Shown piece by piece: positions 8,034-17,166 of a stretch of DNA of 64,000 nt; the first letter of the stretch is position 1, and every line of letters starts with the position of its first letter. Where the stretch lies: assembly GCF_000373365.1 (NCBI RefSeq), contig NZ_KB891241.1:186001-250000 (forward strand), read 5' to 3'. The notes under the pieces were generated by a model. It worked only from the letters and a program-made list of their open reading frames with translations. It searched no databases and had not been told where the DNA came from. The position numbers were made by a program, and so were the translations under genes. The stretch is from Parafrankia discariae (lineage in GTDB: Bacteria; Actinomycetota; Actinomycetes; Frankiales; Frankiaceae).

Positions 8034-11021
8034 ATGACCGAGACCCGCGGCAAGGGGAACAGATCGGCCGCGAAGGTGGCCGGGCTGAAGATCCGGCGGG
8101 TTCGCACCACGCCCGGAGTCCACCCCTACGACGAGGTGGAGTGGGAGTCCCGGGACGTCGTCATGACGAACTGGCGGGACGGATCGATCAACTTCGAGCA
8201 GCGTGGGGTGGAGTTCCCGACCGCCTGGTCGGTCAACGCCTCCAACATCGTCGCCAGCAAGTACTTCCGCGGCGCGCTCGGCTCGCCCGAGCGGGAGTCG
8301 TCACTGCGCCAGCTCATCGACCGGGTGGTGCACCGCTACGGCGCGGCCGGCCGTGAGCACGGCTACTTCGCGTCGGAGGCCGACGCCGAGGCCTTCGAGC
8401 ACGAGCTGACCTGGATGCTGCTGCACCAGGTCTTCAGCTTCAACTCCCCGGTCTGGTTCAACGTCGGGACGGCCGCGCCGCAGCAGGTGTCGGCGTGCTT
8501 CATCCTCGCGGTGGACGACACCATGGAGTCGATCCTCAACTGGTACCGGGAGGAGGGCCTGATCTTCAAGGGCGGCTCCGGCGCCGGCCTCAACCTCTCC
8601 CGGATCCGGTCCTCGAAGGAGCTCCTCTCCTCCGGCGGCACCGCCTCCGGCCCGGTCAGCTTCATGCGCGGCGCGGACGCCTCGGCGGGCACCATCAAGT
8701 CGGGCGGGGCGACCCGACGGGCGGCGAAGATGGTCGTCCTCGACGTCGACCACCCCGACGTCGTCGAGTTCGTCGAGACGAAGGCGCGCGAGGAGGACAA
8801 GATCCGCGCGCTGCGCGACGCCGGGTTCGACATGGACCTCGGCGGGCGGGACATCGCCTCGGTGCAGTACCAGAACGCCAACAACTCCGTGCGGGTCAAC
8901 GACGAGTTCATGCGCGCCGTGGTCGACGGGACGTCCTTCGACCTGCGGGCCCGTCTCGACAACCGGGTGATCGAGTCGGTGGACGCCCGCGGGCTGTTCC
9001 GCACGATCTCCCAGGCCGCCTGGGCGTGCGCCGACCCGGGCATCCAGTACGACGGCACGATCAACGACTGGCACACCTGCCCGGAGTCCGGCCGGATCTC
9101 CGCGTCGAACCCGTGCTCGGAGTACGTCCACCTGGACAACTCGAGCTGCAACCTGGCCTCGCTGAACCTGATGAAGTTCCTGCGGCCGGACCGCACCTTC
9201 GACACCGAGACGTTCGTCGCGTCCGTCGAGCTGATCATCACGGCGATGGACATCTCGATCTGCTTCGCGGACTTCCCGACCCCGGAGATCACCAAGGTGA
9301 CCCGGGCGTACCGACAGCTCGGCATCGGGTACGCGAACCTGGGCGCGCTGCTCATGGCCAGCGCCCGCGCGTACGACTCGGACGGGGGCCGGGCGCTCGC
9401 CGCCGCGATCACCTCGCTGATGACCGCCACCGCCTACCGCCGCTCGGCGGAGCTCGCCGGCACCGTCGGCGCCTACGACGGCTTCGCCCGCAACGCCGAC
9501 GCCCACCGGCGGGTCGTGCGCAAGCACTCGGCGGCGAACGACGCCGTCCGCACCGTGCACGCCGAGGAGGCACGCCTGATCACCGCGGCTTCCAAGGAGT
9601 GGGAGCGGGCGCTGTCGGTGGGGGAGAAGCACGGCTGGCGCAACGCGCAGGTCAGCCTGCTGGCCCCGACCGGCACGATCGGCCTGGCGATGGACTGTGA
9701 CACCACCGGGATCGAGCCGGACCTGGCCCTGGTGAAGATGAAGAAGCTGGTCGGCGGGGCCAGTATGAAGATCGTGAACCAGACGGTGCCGGCGGCGCTG
9801 CGCGCGCTGGGCTACGCAGAGGAGACGATCGAGGCGATCGTCGAGTACATCGCCGAGCACGGCCACGTGGTCGACGCCCCCGGCCTGCGCACCGAGCACT
9901 ACGAGGTCTTCGACTGCGCCATCGGGGACCGCGCGATCAGCCCGATGGGCCACGTCCGGATGATGGCCGCCGTCCAGCCGTTCCTCTCCGGTGCCATCTC
10001 CAAGACGGTGAACATGCCGGCGACGGCCACCGTCGCCGAAGTCGAGGAGATCTACCTCGAGGGCTGGCGGCTCGGCCTCAAGGCCCTCGCGATCTACCGG
10101 GACAACTGCAAGGTCGGTCAGCCGTTGACGGACGTGAAGGGCGCGAAGCGGGACGCCGACGCGGCGGCCGAGGTGGCCTCCGACGTGGCCGCCCGGGCCG
10201 CCGCCGGGGCGGCCGCGGTCGCGGCGCAGTCCGCCGTGGCGACGCAGCCCGTGGTGCAGCCCGCGGCCGACCCCGGTGAGCACCGGCCCGTACGCCGCCG
10301 GCTGCCGAAGACGCGCCCGTCGCAGACCGTCTCGTTCAGCGTCGGTGGCGCCGAGGGGTACATGACCGCCGGCTCCTACCCGGACGACGGCCTCGGCGAG
10401 GTCTTCATCAAGATGTCCAAGCAGGGCTCCACGCTCGCCGGCGTGATGGACGCGTTCTCGATCGCGATCTCCATCGCGTTGCAGTACGGCGTGCCGCTGG
10501 AGGCCTACACCAGCAAGTTCATCAACATGCGGTTCGAACCGGCCGGCATGACCGACGACCCGGACGTACGGATCGCCCAGTCGATCATGGACTATCTGTT
10601 CCGTCGGCTGGCGCTGGACTACCTGACCGAGGAGCAGCGCGCCGAGCTGGGCATCCTGTCCGCCTCGGAGCGGACACGGCGGCTGTCCGAGCAGACCGGC
10701 GGCGGCCCGGTCGCGGCGGCCGAGCCGGAGATCGACATCGAGTCGCTGCGGGCGTCCGCCCCGGTCGAGGGCGCCTCGGTCCCGGCGGCCAGCGCCGGTG
10801 CGGGGTCGGCCGGGTCGGCCGGGTCGGCGGGAGCCGGGCCGGGTGTGGGCGGCGGGCCGGAGCTGGTCGCGCAGGAGCTACGGCTGGCCATGCCGGGCGG
10901 TTCGCTGACCGCGCAGACGGTGGTCGACGCGCCGCTGTGCTTCACCTGCGGCGTGAACATGCGCCCGGCCGGGAGCTGCTACGTCTGCGAGCAGTGCGGC
11001 TCCACCAGCGGCTGCAGCTGA
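8034..11021 (+). CDS. nrdJ: Adenosylcobalamin-dependent (class II) ribonucleotide reductase
   Basis: A 995-residue NrdJ that reduces ribonucleotides to deoxyribonucleotides with a B12-generated thiyl radical, without needing oxygen. Recognisable blocks in order are NSPVWFNVG, SACFILAVDDTMESI, the loop GGSGAGLNLSRIRSS, ASNPCSEYVHLDNSSCNLAS with active-site Cys/Glu, and a C-terminal Cys-rich tail (CFTCG, then CYVCEQCGS) that binds zinc or relays electrons. An Ala/Gly-rich linker precedes the tail. The ATG at 8034 has GAGGAG 5 bp upstream and was preferred to an upstream in-frame start at 8001. The nrdR gene upstream probably regulates it. A perfect hairpin follows at 11051. Confidence 0.97.
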   Translation: MTETRGKGNRSAAKVAGLKIRRVRTTPGVHPYDEVEWESRDVVMTNWRDGSINFEQRGVEFPTAWSVNASNIVASKYFRGALGSPERESSLRQLIDRVVHRYGAAGREHGYFASEADAEAFEHELTWMLLHQVFSFNSPVWFNVGTAAPQQVSACFILAVDDTMESILNWYREEGLIFKGGSGAGLNLSRIRSSKELLSSGGTASGPVSFMRGADASAGTIKSGGATRRAAKMVVLDVDHPDVVEFVETKAREEDKIRALRDAGFDMDLGGRDIASVQYQNANNSVRVNDEFMRAVVDGTSFDLRARLDNRVIESVDARGLFRTISQAAWACADPGIQYDGTINDWHTCPESGRISASNPCSEYVHLDNSSCNLASLNLMKFLRPDRTFDTETFVASVELIITAMDISICFADFPTPEITKVTRAYRQLGIGYANLGALLMASARAYDSDGGRALAAAITSLMTATAYRRSAELAGTVGAYDGFARNADAHRRVVRKHSAANDAVRTVHAEEARLITAASKEWERALSVGEKHGWRNAQVSLLAPTGTIGLAMDCDTTGIEPDLALVKMKKLVGGASMKIVNQTVPAALRALGYAEETIEAIVEYIAEHGHVVDAPGLRTEHYEVFDCAIGDRAISPMGHVRMMAAVQPFLSGAISKTVNMPATATVAEVEEIYLEGWRLGLKALAIYRDNCKVGQPLTDVKGAKRDADAAAEVASDVAARAAAGAAAVAAQSAVATQPVVQPAADPGEHRPVRRRLPKTRPSQTVSFSVGGAEGYMTAGSYPDDGLGEVFIKMSKQGSTLAGVMDAFSIAISIALQYGVPLEAYTSKFINMRFEPAGMTDDPDVRIAQSIMDYLFRRLALDYLTEEQRAELGILSASERTRRLSEQTGGGPVAAAEPEIDIESLRASAPVEGASVPAASAGAGSAGSAGSAGAGPGVGGGPELVAQELRLAMPGGSLTAQTVVDAPLCFTCGVNMRPAGSCYVCEQCGSTSGCS

Positions 11022-11050
11022 CAACGAGCGGTACCGCGTCAGGTGCGCCT

Positions 11051-11086
11051 GCCGTGGGGCCGGTGGTCACCCACCGGCCCCACGGC
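11051..11086. terminator. Perfect 16-bp inverted repeat after nrdJ
   Basis: GCCGTGGGGCCGGTGG, loop TCAC, then the exact reverse complement. It starts 29 bp after the nrdJ stop and has no T-tract. Confidence 0.85.
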
Positions 11087-11118
11087 TTCACCCGCCGGCC
11101 GCCCGGCGGTCCGCGCGG

Positions 11119-11319
11119 TCACTCGTCGCCGATCGCGCGCCCCGCGAGCAGGTTGGCAGTGAGCCGGGCGATGTCCTGGGCGAGCCCGGGGTGAGCCTGC
11201 GGACGGGGAGCCTGGGTTCTCACCAGACTGAGCACTGTGGTCAGGGTTTCCTCAGCGAGCTCTGCCGCCCCGACGAGGGCGACCTCGCCGTCGACGGGCA
11301 GGTGTGACTGGGCACGAGG
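11119..11319 (-). pseudogene. Orphan protein tail in frame with the hipA remnant
   Basis: After the stop codon that ends the hipA remnant (11320-11322), the same frame stays open for 66 codons. It encodes a clean, helical-looking sequence (with GEVALVGAAELAEETL and DIARLTANLLAGRAIGDE) and stops at 11119. It has no start codon of its own at the 5' end, so it looks like the tail of a gene fused to hipA by a deletion or separated by a nonsense mutation. I do not recognise the family. Confidence 0.5.
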
Positions 11320-11895
11320 TCACAGGCGGGGCCGAGCGTCATCGACCCGTCCAACCCCCTGGTGGATGCGGCCCTGCGGGGCGTCGGGCGATCGGTCGTA
11401 GCGTTCGATCGTCACGGCTGGCGCGCCCTCGAACTCCTCGACCCACGTGGAGTGGGAGGTGAGCCCGGTGGCCCGCGCGACGCGTGCCCCGAACTCCTCG
11501 TCGTAGATCGTTGTCGGGTAGTCCCGCGACCGTGGTTTGAGGATGTGGGTCGACGGCCAGCCGTCGACGACCCTGTTCCAGCCCTCGCCGGTCTGCGCCA
11601 GCACGATCTTGCCCTGGACGCCGGCCAGGGAGGTCTTGCCCGTGGCAGGCCTGTTTCCGAGCGGGTCGCGCTGGACATGGGTGAGCATGTCCGCCACCCC
11701 GGAGGCGGAAATCGGCTCGAGCGCAGGCTGCCTGGGCTCGCCAGGGACGTCCGGGTCCCAGATCCGTAGGGCTCCGGCGACGTGACGGCCGTACCGGCGA
11801 AGCAGGCCGATGACGTCCGGTTCGGAGACGTTGGCCTGCTGCGCGAGACGGGAGAGCGTCCGGGCCTCGGGCAGCAGTTCGCGGAAGAAGTTCTG
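11320..11895 (-). pseudogene. hipA-like kinase remnant, truncated at both ends
   Basis: The minus-strand frame encodes the HipA N-terminal region. It begins abruptly at QNFFRELLPEARTLS, continues through LLRRYGRHVAGALRIWDPD, the loop TSLAGVQGKIVLAQ and PSTHILKP, and reaches VTIERYDRSPDAPQGRIHQ, then stops. In intact HipA toxins (about 430 residues) this covers only the middle of the N-lobe. The catalytic and Mg-binding residues of the C-terminal lobe are missing. Stop codons lie just upstream of the first recognisable residue, and no hipB antitoxin gene is adjacent. It is a non-functional toxin-antitoxin relic. Confidence 0.85.
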
Positions 11896-12069
11896 TCGGC
11901 ACTACTATGTCGAAGTCGGTCCTCGTGACGTCGACATCGAAGTCGTGACCCGGCAGTTTGGTTGAGGCGTCGCCGGCATTGGCAGGCGCCGGGTACAGAT
12001 GACCAATCGACGGTGTGTTGTCCCGTCACGTTCCTCCGCCAGACCGGCCACATCGGGGATCCTGGGCGG

Positions 12070-12552
12070 GTGAACGCCTTTGCGGTGCGGGTCGCTCGGC
12101 CGGACGACTACGACGCCATCGCGGCGGTCGCGGACGACTGGTGGGGCCGGTCCATCGGCGCCGCGCTCCCACGACTTTTCCTTGATCACTTCTGTGCTTC
12201 AAGTCGGGTCATCGAGGATGATCACGGCCTGGCGGCCTTCCTCGTTGCCTTCCCCTCGCCGTCCCGGCCTCACGTCGCCTACATCCACTTCGTCGGCGTG
12301 CGGCCCGACCAGCGCGGTTTCGGTCTGGCCCGCCACCTCTACGAGGACTTCTTTCACCGCGCGCGGGCGGTGGGCTGCCGAGAGGTCCACGCGATCACCG
12401 GGCCGGGTAACATCGACTCCATCGCGTTCCACCGCCGCCTTGGGTTCGCCGTTGACGGTCCCCTCCCGGACTACAACGGCCCAGGGCGACCCATGGCGAT
12501 CTTCCGGCGGTTGCTGGCCGACGACTCGTACAGCCCGTTCCCCAAGGATTGA
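12070..12552 (+). CDS. GNAT-family N-acetyltransferase
   Basis: A 160-residue single-domain acetyltransferase using acetyl-CoA; the acceptor is unknown. N-terminal strand VRVARPDDYDAI is followed by motif A, VGVRPDQRGFGLARHLYEDF, with the Gln/Arg-x-x-Gly-x-Ala pyrophosphate loop. Motif B follows as NIDSIAFHRRLGFAVDGP. The GTG at 12070 starts directly at the domain; a longer in-frame start at 11962 would add a Cys/Arg-rich stretch without family resemblance. It sits alone between the hipA remnant and the convergent glycosidase. GNAT proteins of this form often modify small molecules or antibiotics. Confidence 0.85.
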   Translation: MNAFAVRVARPDDYDAIAAVADDWWGRSIGAALPRLFLDHFCASSRVIEDDHGLAAFLVAFPSPSRPHVAYIHFVGVRPDQRGFGLARHLYEDFFHRARAVGCREVHAITGPGNIDSIAFHRRLGFAVDGPLPDYNGPGRPMAIFRRLLADDSYSPFPKD

Positions 12553-12662
12553 TCGACCACGGTGTGTGGTGCCCGCTTTGGGCGGTCCGGCGGGGTGGGA
12601 GCGCGATGCGAGTTGCCTGACCGGCGAATAGAGGGGCTGACGCAACTCGCTTTCGCTTCGGG

Positions 12663-12683
12663 GCCTCCGTCCGGCCCGGAGGC
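12663..12683. terminator. Short hairpin between convergent genes
   Basis: GCCTCCG, 7-nt loop, CGGAGGC. It lies between the GNAT gene and the convergent glycosidase. Weak by stem length. Confidence 0.4.
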
Positions 12684-12719
12684 GAGCCCACCCGGGGCCC
12701 GGGACCCGGGGAGCGGCCG

Positions 12720-14546
12720 TCAGGCGGGGGTGCGGGTGGTGGGGATGGTCGCCTGGGCGCGGGGGGTCGGGCGGGCGCCGTTGTCGAGCATGTCCACCAG
12801 CAGGGCGGCCGTCCAGGAGAAGCGGTTGCTGCCGGCGCCGGAACCGTCGAGTGGTGAGTAGTACTCGAACATCGATCCCGACGACATGATGACGTCGAGG
12901 GTGTTGCGGCGGATCGCGGCGGCGGCCTCGGTCCGGCCGTAGCGGTCCAGCCCGTCCGCGATCAGCCAGTTCATGTTCACCCACACGGGGCCCTGCCAGT
13001 AGCAGCGTGGCAGGAAGGCGGGGTCGTCGGTCGGCACGCTGGCGATGCCGTACCGGGCCCAGTACCGCGGTGACATGAGGGCGTCGACCATGCCGTCCAC
13101 CTGGGATTCCGGCACGACACCCGCGTACAGCGGGAGGAAGCCGGCGATGGTGTGGTATTCCAGCAGCTCACCGGTGCGGAAGTTCCGGCTGTAGTAGACA
13201 CCGTCCGAGCACAGCTCGTTCAGCGCCGAGCGGGTCCGGCGCATCGATCGGGACAGCCAGCGCGGGATGCGCACCCCGGCCTCGGCCGCGATCGCCTCGA
13301 GATGCTCGTTGGCCCGGGCCAGGATCGCGTTGAAGGCCACGTCCTGCACGAGCGGGACGAAGGTGGAGCGGATCGTCCGGAAGTCATACCGGCTGCGGCG
13401 CAGCTCGCGGACGATCCGGTAGAGCGTGAACAGGTCCGCCGAGGTCAGCCGCTCGTCCGGCGGCACCTCCTTGGAGTCGCGGCGCAGGGCGTCGAGCGCG
13501 TCGTCACCGTTGATCCGGCGCAGCGCGCGTACCGACCGCGGGGCGACCGGCTTCGTCATCTCCATCCAGGTGGGGGTGTTGTCCATCCCGGACTCCCAGG
13601 AGTGGACCAGTGCCACCAGGCCGGTGTCGTCGGGGTCGCGCTCGCGGTAGAGCCACTCGTGGAAGCGCACCAGCCCCGGGGCCAGGCGCCGGTAGAAGTC
13701 GACCCGGTCCTCCCGGCTCATCGCCTGGCCCACCCGGACCGCCGCCTCGGCGATCATGGGTGGCTGGGTCACCCCGGTCGACTGGACCCCGCCGGCGGTC
13801 GTGCAGACCCGGTCGCAGCGCCAGCGCTGCGGACCCGCGTGGTAGTAGTCGGTCGTCTCGGCGAAGATCACGTGCGGGATCATGCCGCCGGGCCACTGGC
13901 CGCGCAGCAGCGAGAGCAGCTCGGTCGCGGCGCGCGCCGGGTCGAGGTGGCGCAGGCCGATGGCGATGAAGCAGCTGTCCCACAGCCACTGGTGCGGGTA
14001 GAGCGTCGGGGACGGCCGGGTGATGTCACCCAGGTCGTTGGCGCGCAGCACCGAGACGGCGGTCTCGCGCACCGCGGCGATGTCCGCCGGCAGCGGGATG
14101 TCCGCCGGCAGGGGGAGGTCCGCCGGCAGGGGGGTGCTCGCCGGCCGCGGGATCTCCGCTGCCGGCGAGGAGACCGCGCCGGGCCGGCCTGGCCCGTCAG
14201 GCCCGTTGGTGTGGGTACCGGGACCGCTGGAGTTCGCCGTGGTGGGGGTCACATCGACGGCGTCGATCAGGTCGGTGGTGCCGGCGGGCGCGGCGGCGGC
14301 GACCGGCGGAGCGGTCGCCGCGTGGTCCGCGGGTGGCCGGTTGGTGCCCGTGCCCACCACGGAAGGTGGTGCGCCCGGATGGTCCGCCGGTGTCTGCCGT
14401 GGCGCCGTGACGGCCGTGCCGCCGGACACGGTGGCCGCGGCGGGGTCGGGCACGGTCACGGTCGCGGCGCCGGTCGCGGTGCCAGGCGTGGTGGCGGATG
14501 GGTTGGAGCTCGAGGTGGCTGGGGCGGGCATCGGGGAGACCGACAT
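12720..14546 (-). CDS. GH63/MGH1-like glycoside hydrolase
   Basis: A 608-residue protein. Residues 1-155 are Pro/Ala/Thr-rich low complexity with LPAD repeats. The rest is an (alpha/alpha)6-barrel glycosidase resembling mannosylglycerate/glucosylglycerate hydrolases and GH63 enzymes. Diagnostic blocks are YPHQWLWDSCFIAIG, WESGMDNTPTW, CYWQGPVWVNMNWL and EYYSPLDG. Asp322 (in GMDNTP) and Glu561 (in FEYYSPLDG) correspond to the acid and base residues of the family. A compatible-solute or glycogen/trehalose-related substrate is likely but not determined. No signal peptide is seen, so it is probably cytoplasmic. The ATG at 14546 lacks a strong ribosome binding site, and the true start could be nearer residue 150. 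Confidence 0.85.
   Translation of the reverse strand: MSVSPMPAPATSSSNPSATTPGTATGAATVTVPDPAAATVSGGTAVTAPRQTPADHPGAPPSVVGTGTNRPPADHAATAPPVAAAAPAGTTDLIDAVDVTPTTANSSGPGTHTNGPDGPGRPGAVSSPAAEIPRPASTPLPADLPLPADIPLPADIAAVRETAVSVLRANDLGDITRPSPTLYPHQWLWDSCFIAIGLRHLDPARAATELLSLLRGQWPGGMIPHVIFAETTDYYHAGPQRWRCDRVCTTAGGVQSTGVTQPPMIAEAAVRVGQAMSREDRVDFYRRLAPGLVRFHEWLYRERDPDDTGLVALVHSWESGMDNTPTWMEMTKPVAPRSVRALRRINGDDALDALRRDSKEVPPDERLTSADLFTLYRIVRELRRSRYDFRTIRSTFVPLVQDVAFNAILARANEHLEAIAAEAGVRIPRWLSRSMRRTRSALNELCSDGVYYSRNFRTGELLEYHTIAGFLPLYAGVVPESQVDGMVDALMSPRYWARYGIASVPTDDPAFLPRCYWQGPVWVNMNWLIADGLDRYGRTEAAAAIRRNTLDVIMSSGSMFEYYSPLDGSGAGSNRFSWTAALLVDMLDNGARPTPRAQATIPTTRTPA
14079..14150. repeat. Four tandem 18-bp units inside the glycosidase gene
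   Basis: Units at 14079-14096, 14097-14114, 14115-14132 and 14133-14150 share a GATGTCCGCCGGCAGGGG-like core, the last more diverged. They encode the LPAD-type repeat just before the catalytic domain, so copy changes keep frame. Confidence 0.8.
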
Positions 14547-15567
14547 CGTGAGAGAGTAGCGGTCACGCGGCGTACTCGCCTGGTGGGGGTGCCCGGTGTG
14601 GCCCGGCTAACGGGAGGCCGTTGTCGCGGGGTTACCGAGCTGGTGCTCCGCGCGGTTCCCGGGCCGGTGGCGTAGGAAAAGTCCGGTTCGGAGGCCCTGT
14701 CCCGATCGCCGGCGGCGGTCAGGCCCGGCCCGACACGCGCGTCCCGAACTTCTTCGAGTCGTTCCGGGGCGATCGGCGGTTCGCTACGTAGGGTAATCAT
14801 TGGTCGGTCGGCGGAAAGATCTTCATCGTCGGTCGGCTGCGTGGCCGGCGGCTCCGGGAGGGCCCGCCGGCCACGGGAGGAAATCCCGTTCGGTGGCGAG
14901 CGGGTGGATGTCGGGGTCGGCGCGACCGGTGTTGCGGGCGCGGTCGGCGAGAAGGCCCGGCGCGTGCCACACGCGGCACCGGGCGCGGTGCCCGACGTGG
15001 GTCGCGCGCGGTGCTCGGCGCGGGCCGTGCGGTGGGCCCGGGTGGGGTGAGGGGTGGTGAGGTCGGTGCGCGTCGCGCGTTCGCCGCGGGGGGCGTCGGC
15101 ACGGCGTCGGTCCGTGGGTGAGCCGGGCTCGCCCGTCGGCGGCCATCGCCTCTCGTGGCACGTGCCACATCGGCGAACCGGACCACACGGGGGTGCGTGA
15201 AGGGGCGCCCACCGGGTACTGCCGTGGTCTGCTGGTAATCCGATTCGTCCCCGCGCCGTTCGGCCGGGTCGAGAAAGGAGTCCGTCGCGTGACCGTGCGA
15301 GGCGTCGTACCCTCGCGCGAACACCGTGAAGGTGACGCCGATCTCTGGATTGTGCTCCCTAAGGTGTCATGGCAACCACTCTCCGTTACTAAAGGTCACC
15401 GATAGTCGAGGGTGAACGTCGCGGGTCGTCGAGATAGTTGCTCGTTCCCGCCACAGCACACGATCTGCCAGGTAGTCTTCGCGACAGCGGGTTCAGCGGC
15501 CCGATGGCAGGGGTCTACACTTCCCAGTAGGCCCGGCGATCGCTGACGTCCGGCTGTGCCTTCACGG
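14547..15567. other. 1-kb gene-poor region upstream of the sigma factor
   Basis: No frame has convincing protein character. The best minus-strand candidate (14823-15212) has a plausible 60-residue tail but a Pro/Arg-rich body and no recognisable family. The right half probably holds further promoters for the sigma factor. Confidence 0.45.
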
Positions 15568-15593
15568 GGAATGGTTGCGTCTGTTCAGTCGTT
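15568..15593 (+). promoter_or_regulatory. ECF-type (SigR/SigH-like) promoter motif
   Basis: GGAAT at 15568-15572 and GTT at 15591-15593 are separated by exactly 18 bp, matching the consensus for SigR/SigH/SigE-class promoters. It is 58 bp upstream of the sigma factor ATG. Principal-type sigma genes of Streptomyces and mycobacterial sigB are known to have such stress-induced promoters. Confidence 0.65.
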
Positions 15594-15650
15594 ACCTCTC
15601 GTGCAAGCAACTAGACGACCCACCCGCACCGACCATCGGATCTGCCACTG

Positions 15651-16925
15651 ATGACGCTGCCTGCCCTGGAACTAGCCGAGCGCACCGACGAGTCACGCCC
15701 GCGTCCGCGGCGTACCCGTCGCTCCGCTTCTCCTGTCCGTAACACTCCAAGCCGCACGCTGGCCGCGGTCCCCGACGAGCTCGACGAGCTCGACGTCTCC
15801 GCCGTCGCGGAACTCATCGCGCGTGGCCGCGAGACCGGCGAGCTCAGCCGTTCCGAGCTCCGGGAGGCTCTCGAGGCCGCCGACATCGGCGTCGAGCTGC
15901 TGCCCGCGCTGATCTCCCGCCTGGGTGCCGCGGGAATCGACCTCGTCGAAGAAGAGGAAGAGGGGCGTGTCACCCCCGGCACCCCGGCCGCCGGCCGTAC
16001 GGTCGCCGACCACGCCGGCACCGCCGACCTCGTCCGCATGTACCTGCGGGAGATCGGCAAGGTCCCGCTGCTCAACGCCGCCCAGGAGGTCGAACTCTCC
16101 AAGCGCGTCGAGGCGGGCCTGTTCGCCGAGCACAAGCTCGACACCGACCACGACCTGGCCGACGGCCTCCGTCGGGACCTGGGCGTGCTGGTCACCGACG
16201 GCCAGGCTGCCAAGCAGCAGCTGGTCTCGGCCAACCTGCGCCTCGTGGTGTCGGTCGCCAAGAAGTACAGCGGCCGGGGTATGACGCTGCTGGACCTCGT
16301 CCAGGAGGGGAACCTGGGCCTGATCCGCGCGGTCGAGAAGTTCGACTACGCGAAGGGCTACAAGTTCTCCACCTACGCCACCTGGTGGATCCGGCAGGCG
16401 ATCGGCCGCGCTCTGGCCGACCAGGCCCGCACGATCCGCATCCCGGTGCACGTGGTCGAGCAGATCAACAAGATCACCCGGTTGCAGCGCCAGCTCGTCT
16501 CGACCCTCGGCCGTGAGCCGACGGACGAGGAGCTCGCGCTCGAGCTGGACATGCCGATCGAACAGGTCGTCGAACTGCGCCGTTACGCGCAGGACACGGT
16601 CAGCCTGGAGACGTCCGTCGGCGACGACGGCGACTCCGTGCTCGGCGACTTCATCGAGGACTCGGACGCGACGTCGCCCGCCGACGCCGCCTCCTACGGC
16701 GCCATGCAGGACGAGATCGACAACGTCCTCGGTGCGCTGAATCCTCGTGAGCGCGAGGTCATGCGGCTGCGTTTCGGGCTCGCCGACGGGAAGCAGCACA
16801 CCCTCGCCGAGGTCGGCAACCGGCTCGGGCTCACCCGTGAGCGCATCCGCCAGATCGAGCGGGACACGCTGCGGGAGCTGCGCAAGCCGGCCGTGGCCGG
16901 AAGGCTGCGCGAGTTCCTCGACTGA
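15651..16925 (+). CDS. sigA: RNA polymerase principal sigma factor (RpoD/HrdB type)
   Basis: A 424-residue sigma-70 that directs core polymerase to housekeeping promoters. Residues 45-100 resemble region 1.1 ([14 protein letters not shown], then a Glu run), a feature of primary sigmas. Region 1.2 is [17 protein letters not shown]. Regions 2.1-2.4 run from [14 protein letters not shown] through [18 protein letters not shown]. Region 3 includes [14 protein letters not shown], and region 4 ends [18 protein letters not shown]. All polymerase- and promoter-contacting segments are intact. It is shorter than Streptomyces HrdB because the N-terminal acidic region is short. A group 2 identity (SigB/HrdD) is the alternative, but region 1.1 argues against it. 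The upstream ECF-type promoter suggests stress induction. Confidence 0.92.
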   Translation: MTLPALELAERTDESRPRPRRTRRSASPVRNTPSRTLAAVPDELDELDVSAVAELIARGRETGELSRSELREALEAADIGVELLPALISRLGAAGIDLVEEEEEGRVTPGTPAAGRTVADHAGTADLVRMYLREIGKVPLLNAAQEVELSKRVEAGLFAEHKLDTDHDLADGLRRDLGVLVTDGQAAKQQLVSANLRLVVSVAKKYSGRGMTLLDLVQEGNLGLIRAVEKFDYAKGYKFSTYATWWIRQAIGRALADQARTIRIPVHVVEQINKITRLQRQLVSTLGREPTDEELALELDMPIEQVVELRRYAQDTVSLETSVGDDGDSVLGDFIEDSDATSPADAASYGAMQDEIDNVLGALNPREREVMRLRFGLADGKQHTLAEVGNRLGLTRERIRQIERDTLRELRKPAVAGRLREFLD

Positions 16926-17036
16926 GGAGCCGGCGTCTGGGACGAGGTCGTCTATGGGCGCCGGCATCGCGGGCCGGCACCCATGACCGCCCGGGGTGTG
17001 GGCCGTACGGTCCCGCTTCGGCAGGGGTGGTCGGAG

Positions 17037-17074
17037 GCCGGATCTTCGCCTGAGGGCGAGGATCCGGCTTTTCC
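17037..17074 (+). terminator. Hairpin with T-rich tail after the sigma gene
   Basis: GCCGGATCTTCGCC, loop TGAG, GGCGAGGATCCGGC (one mismatch), then TTTTCCC. It lies 112 bp after the sigma stop, facing the convergent synthetase gene. It is the only hairpin in the window with a clear T-rich end. Confidence 0.8.
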
Positions 17075-17166
17075 CTTTGGCTCCTCGGCGCGTTGACCCG
17101 GTCGTCTTGGCGTGCCTCTCGCCTGTGCGTTGCGGCCTGTGCGTTGCGGCCTGTGTGGTCGCGGGC

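Noticed and set aside
11905-12189. Minus-strand 94-codon frame opposite the GNAT gene
   Set aside because: Antisense to a well-supported acetyltransferase and lacks any domain.
14823-15212. Minus-strand frame upstream of the sigma gene
   Set aside because: The last 60 codons have plausible bias, but the rest is Pro/Arg/His-rich and no family was recognised.
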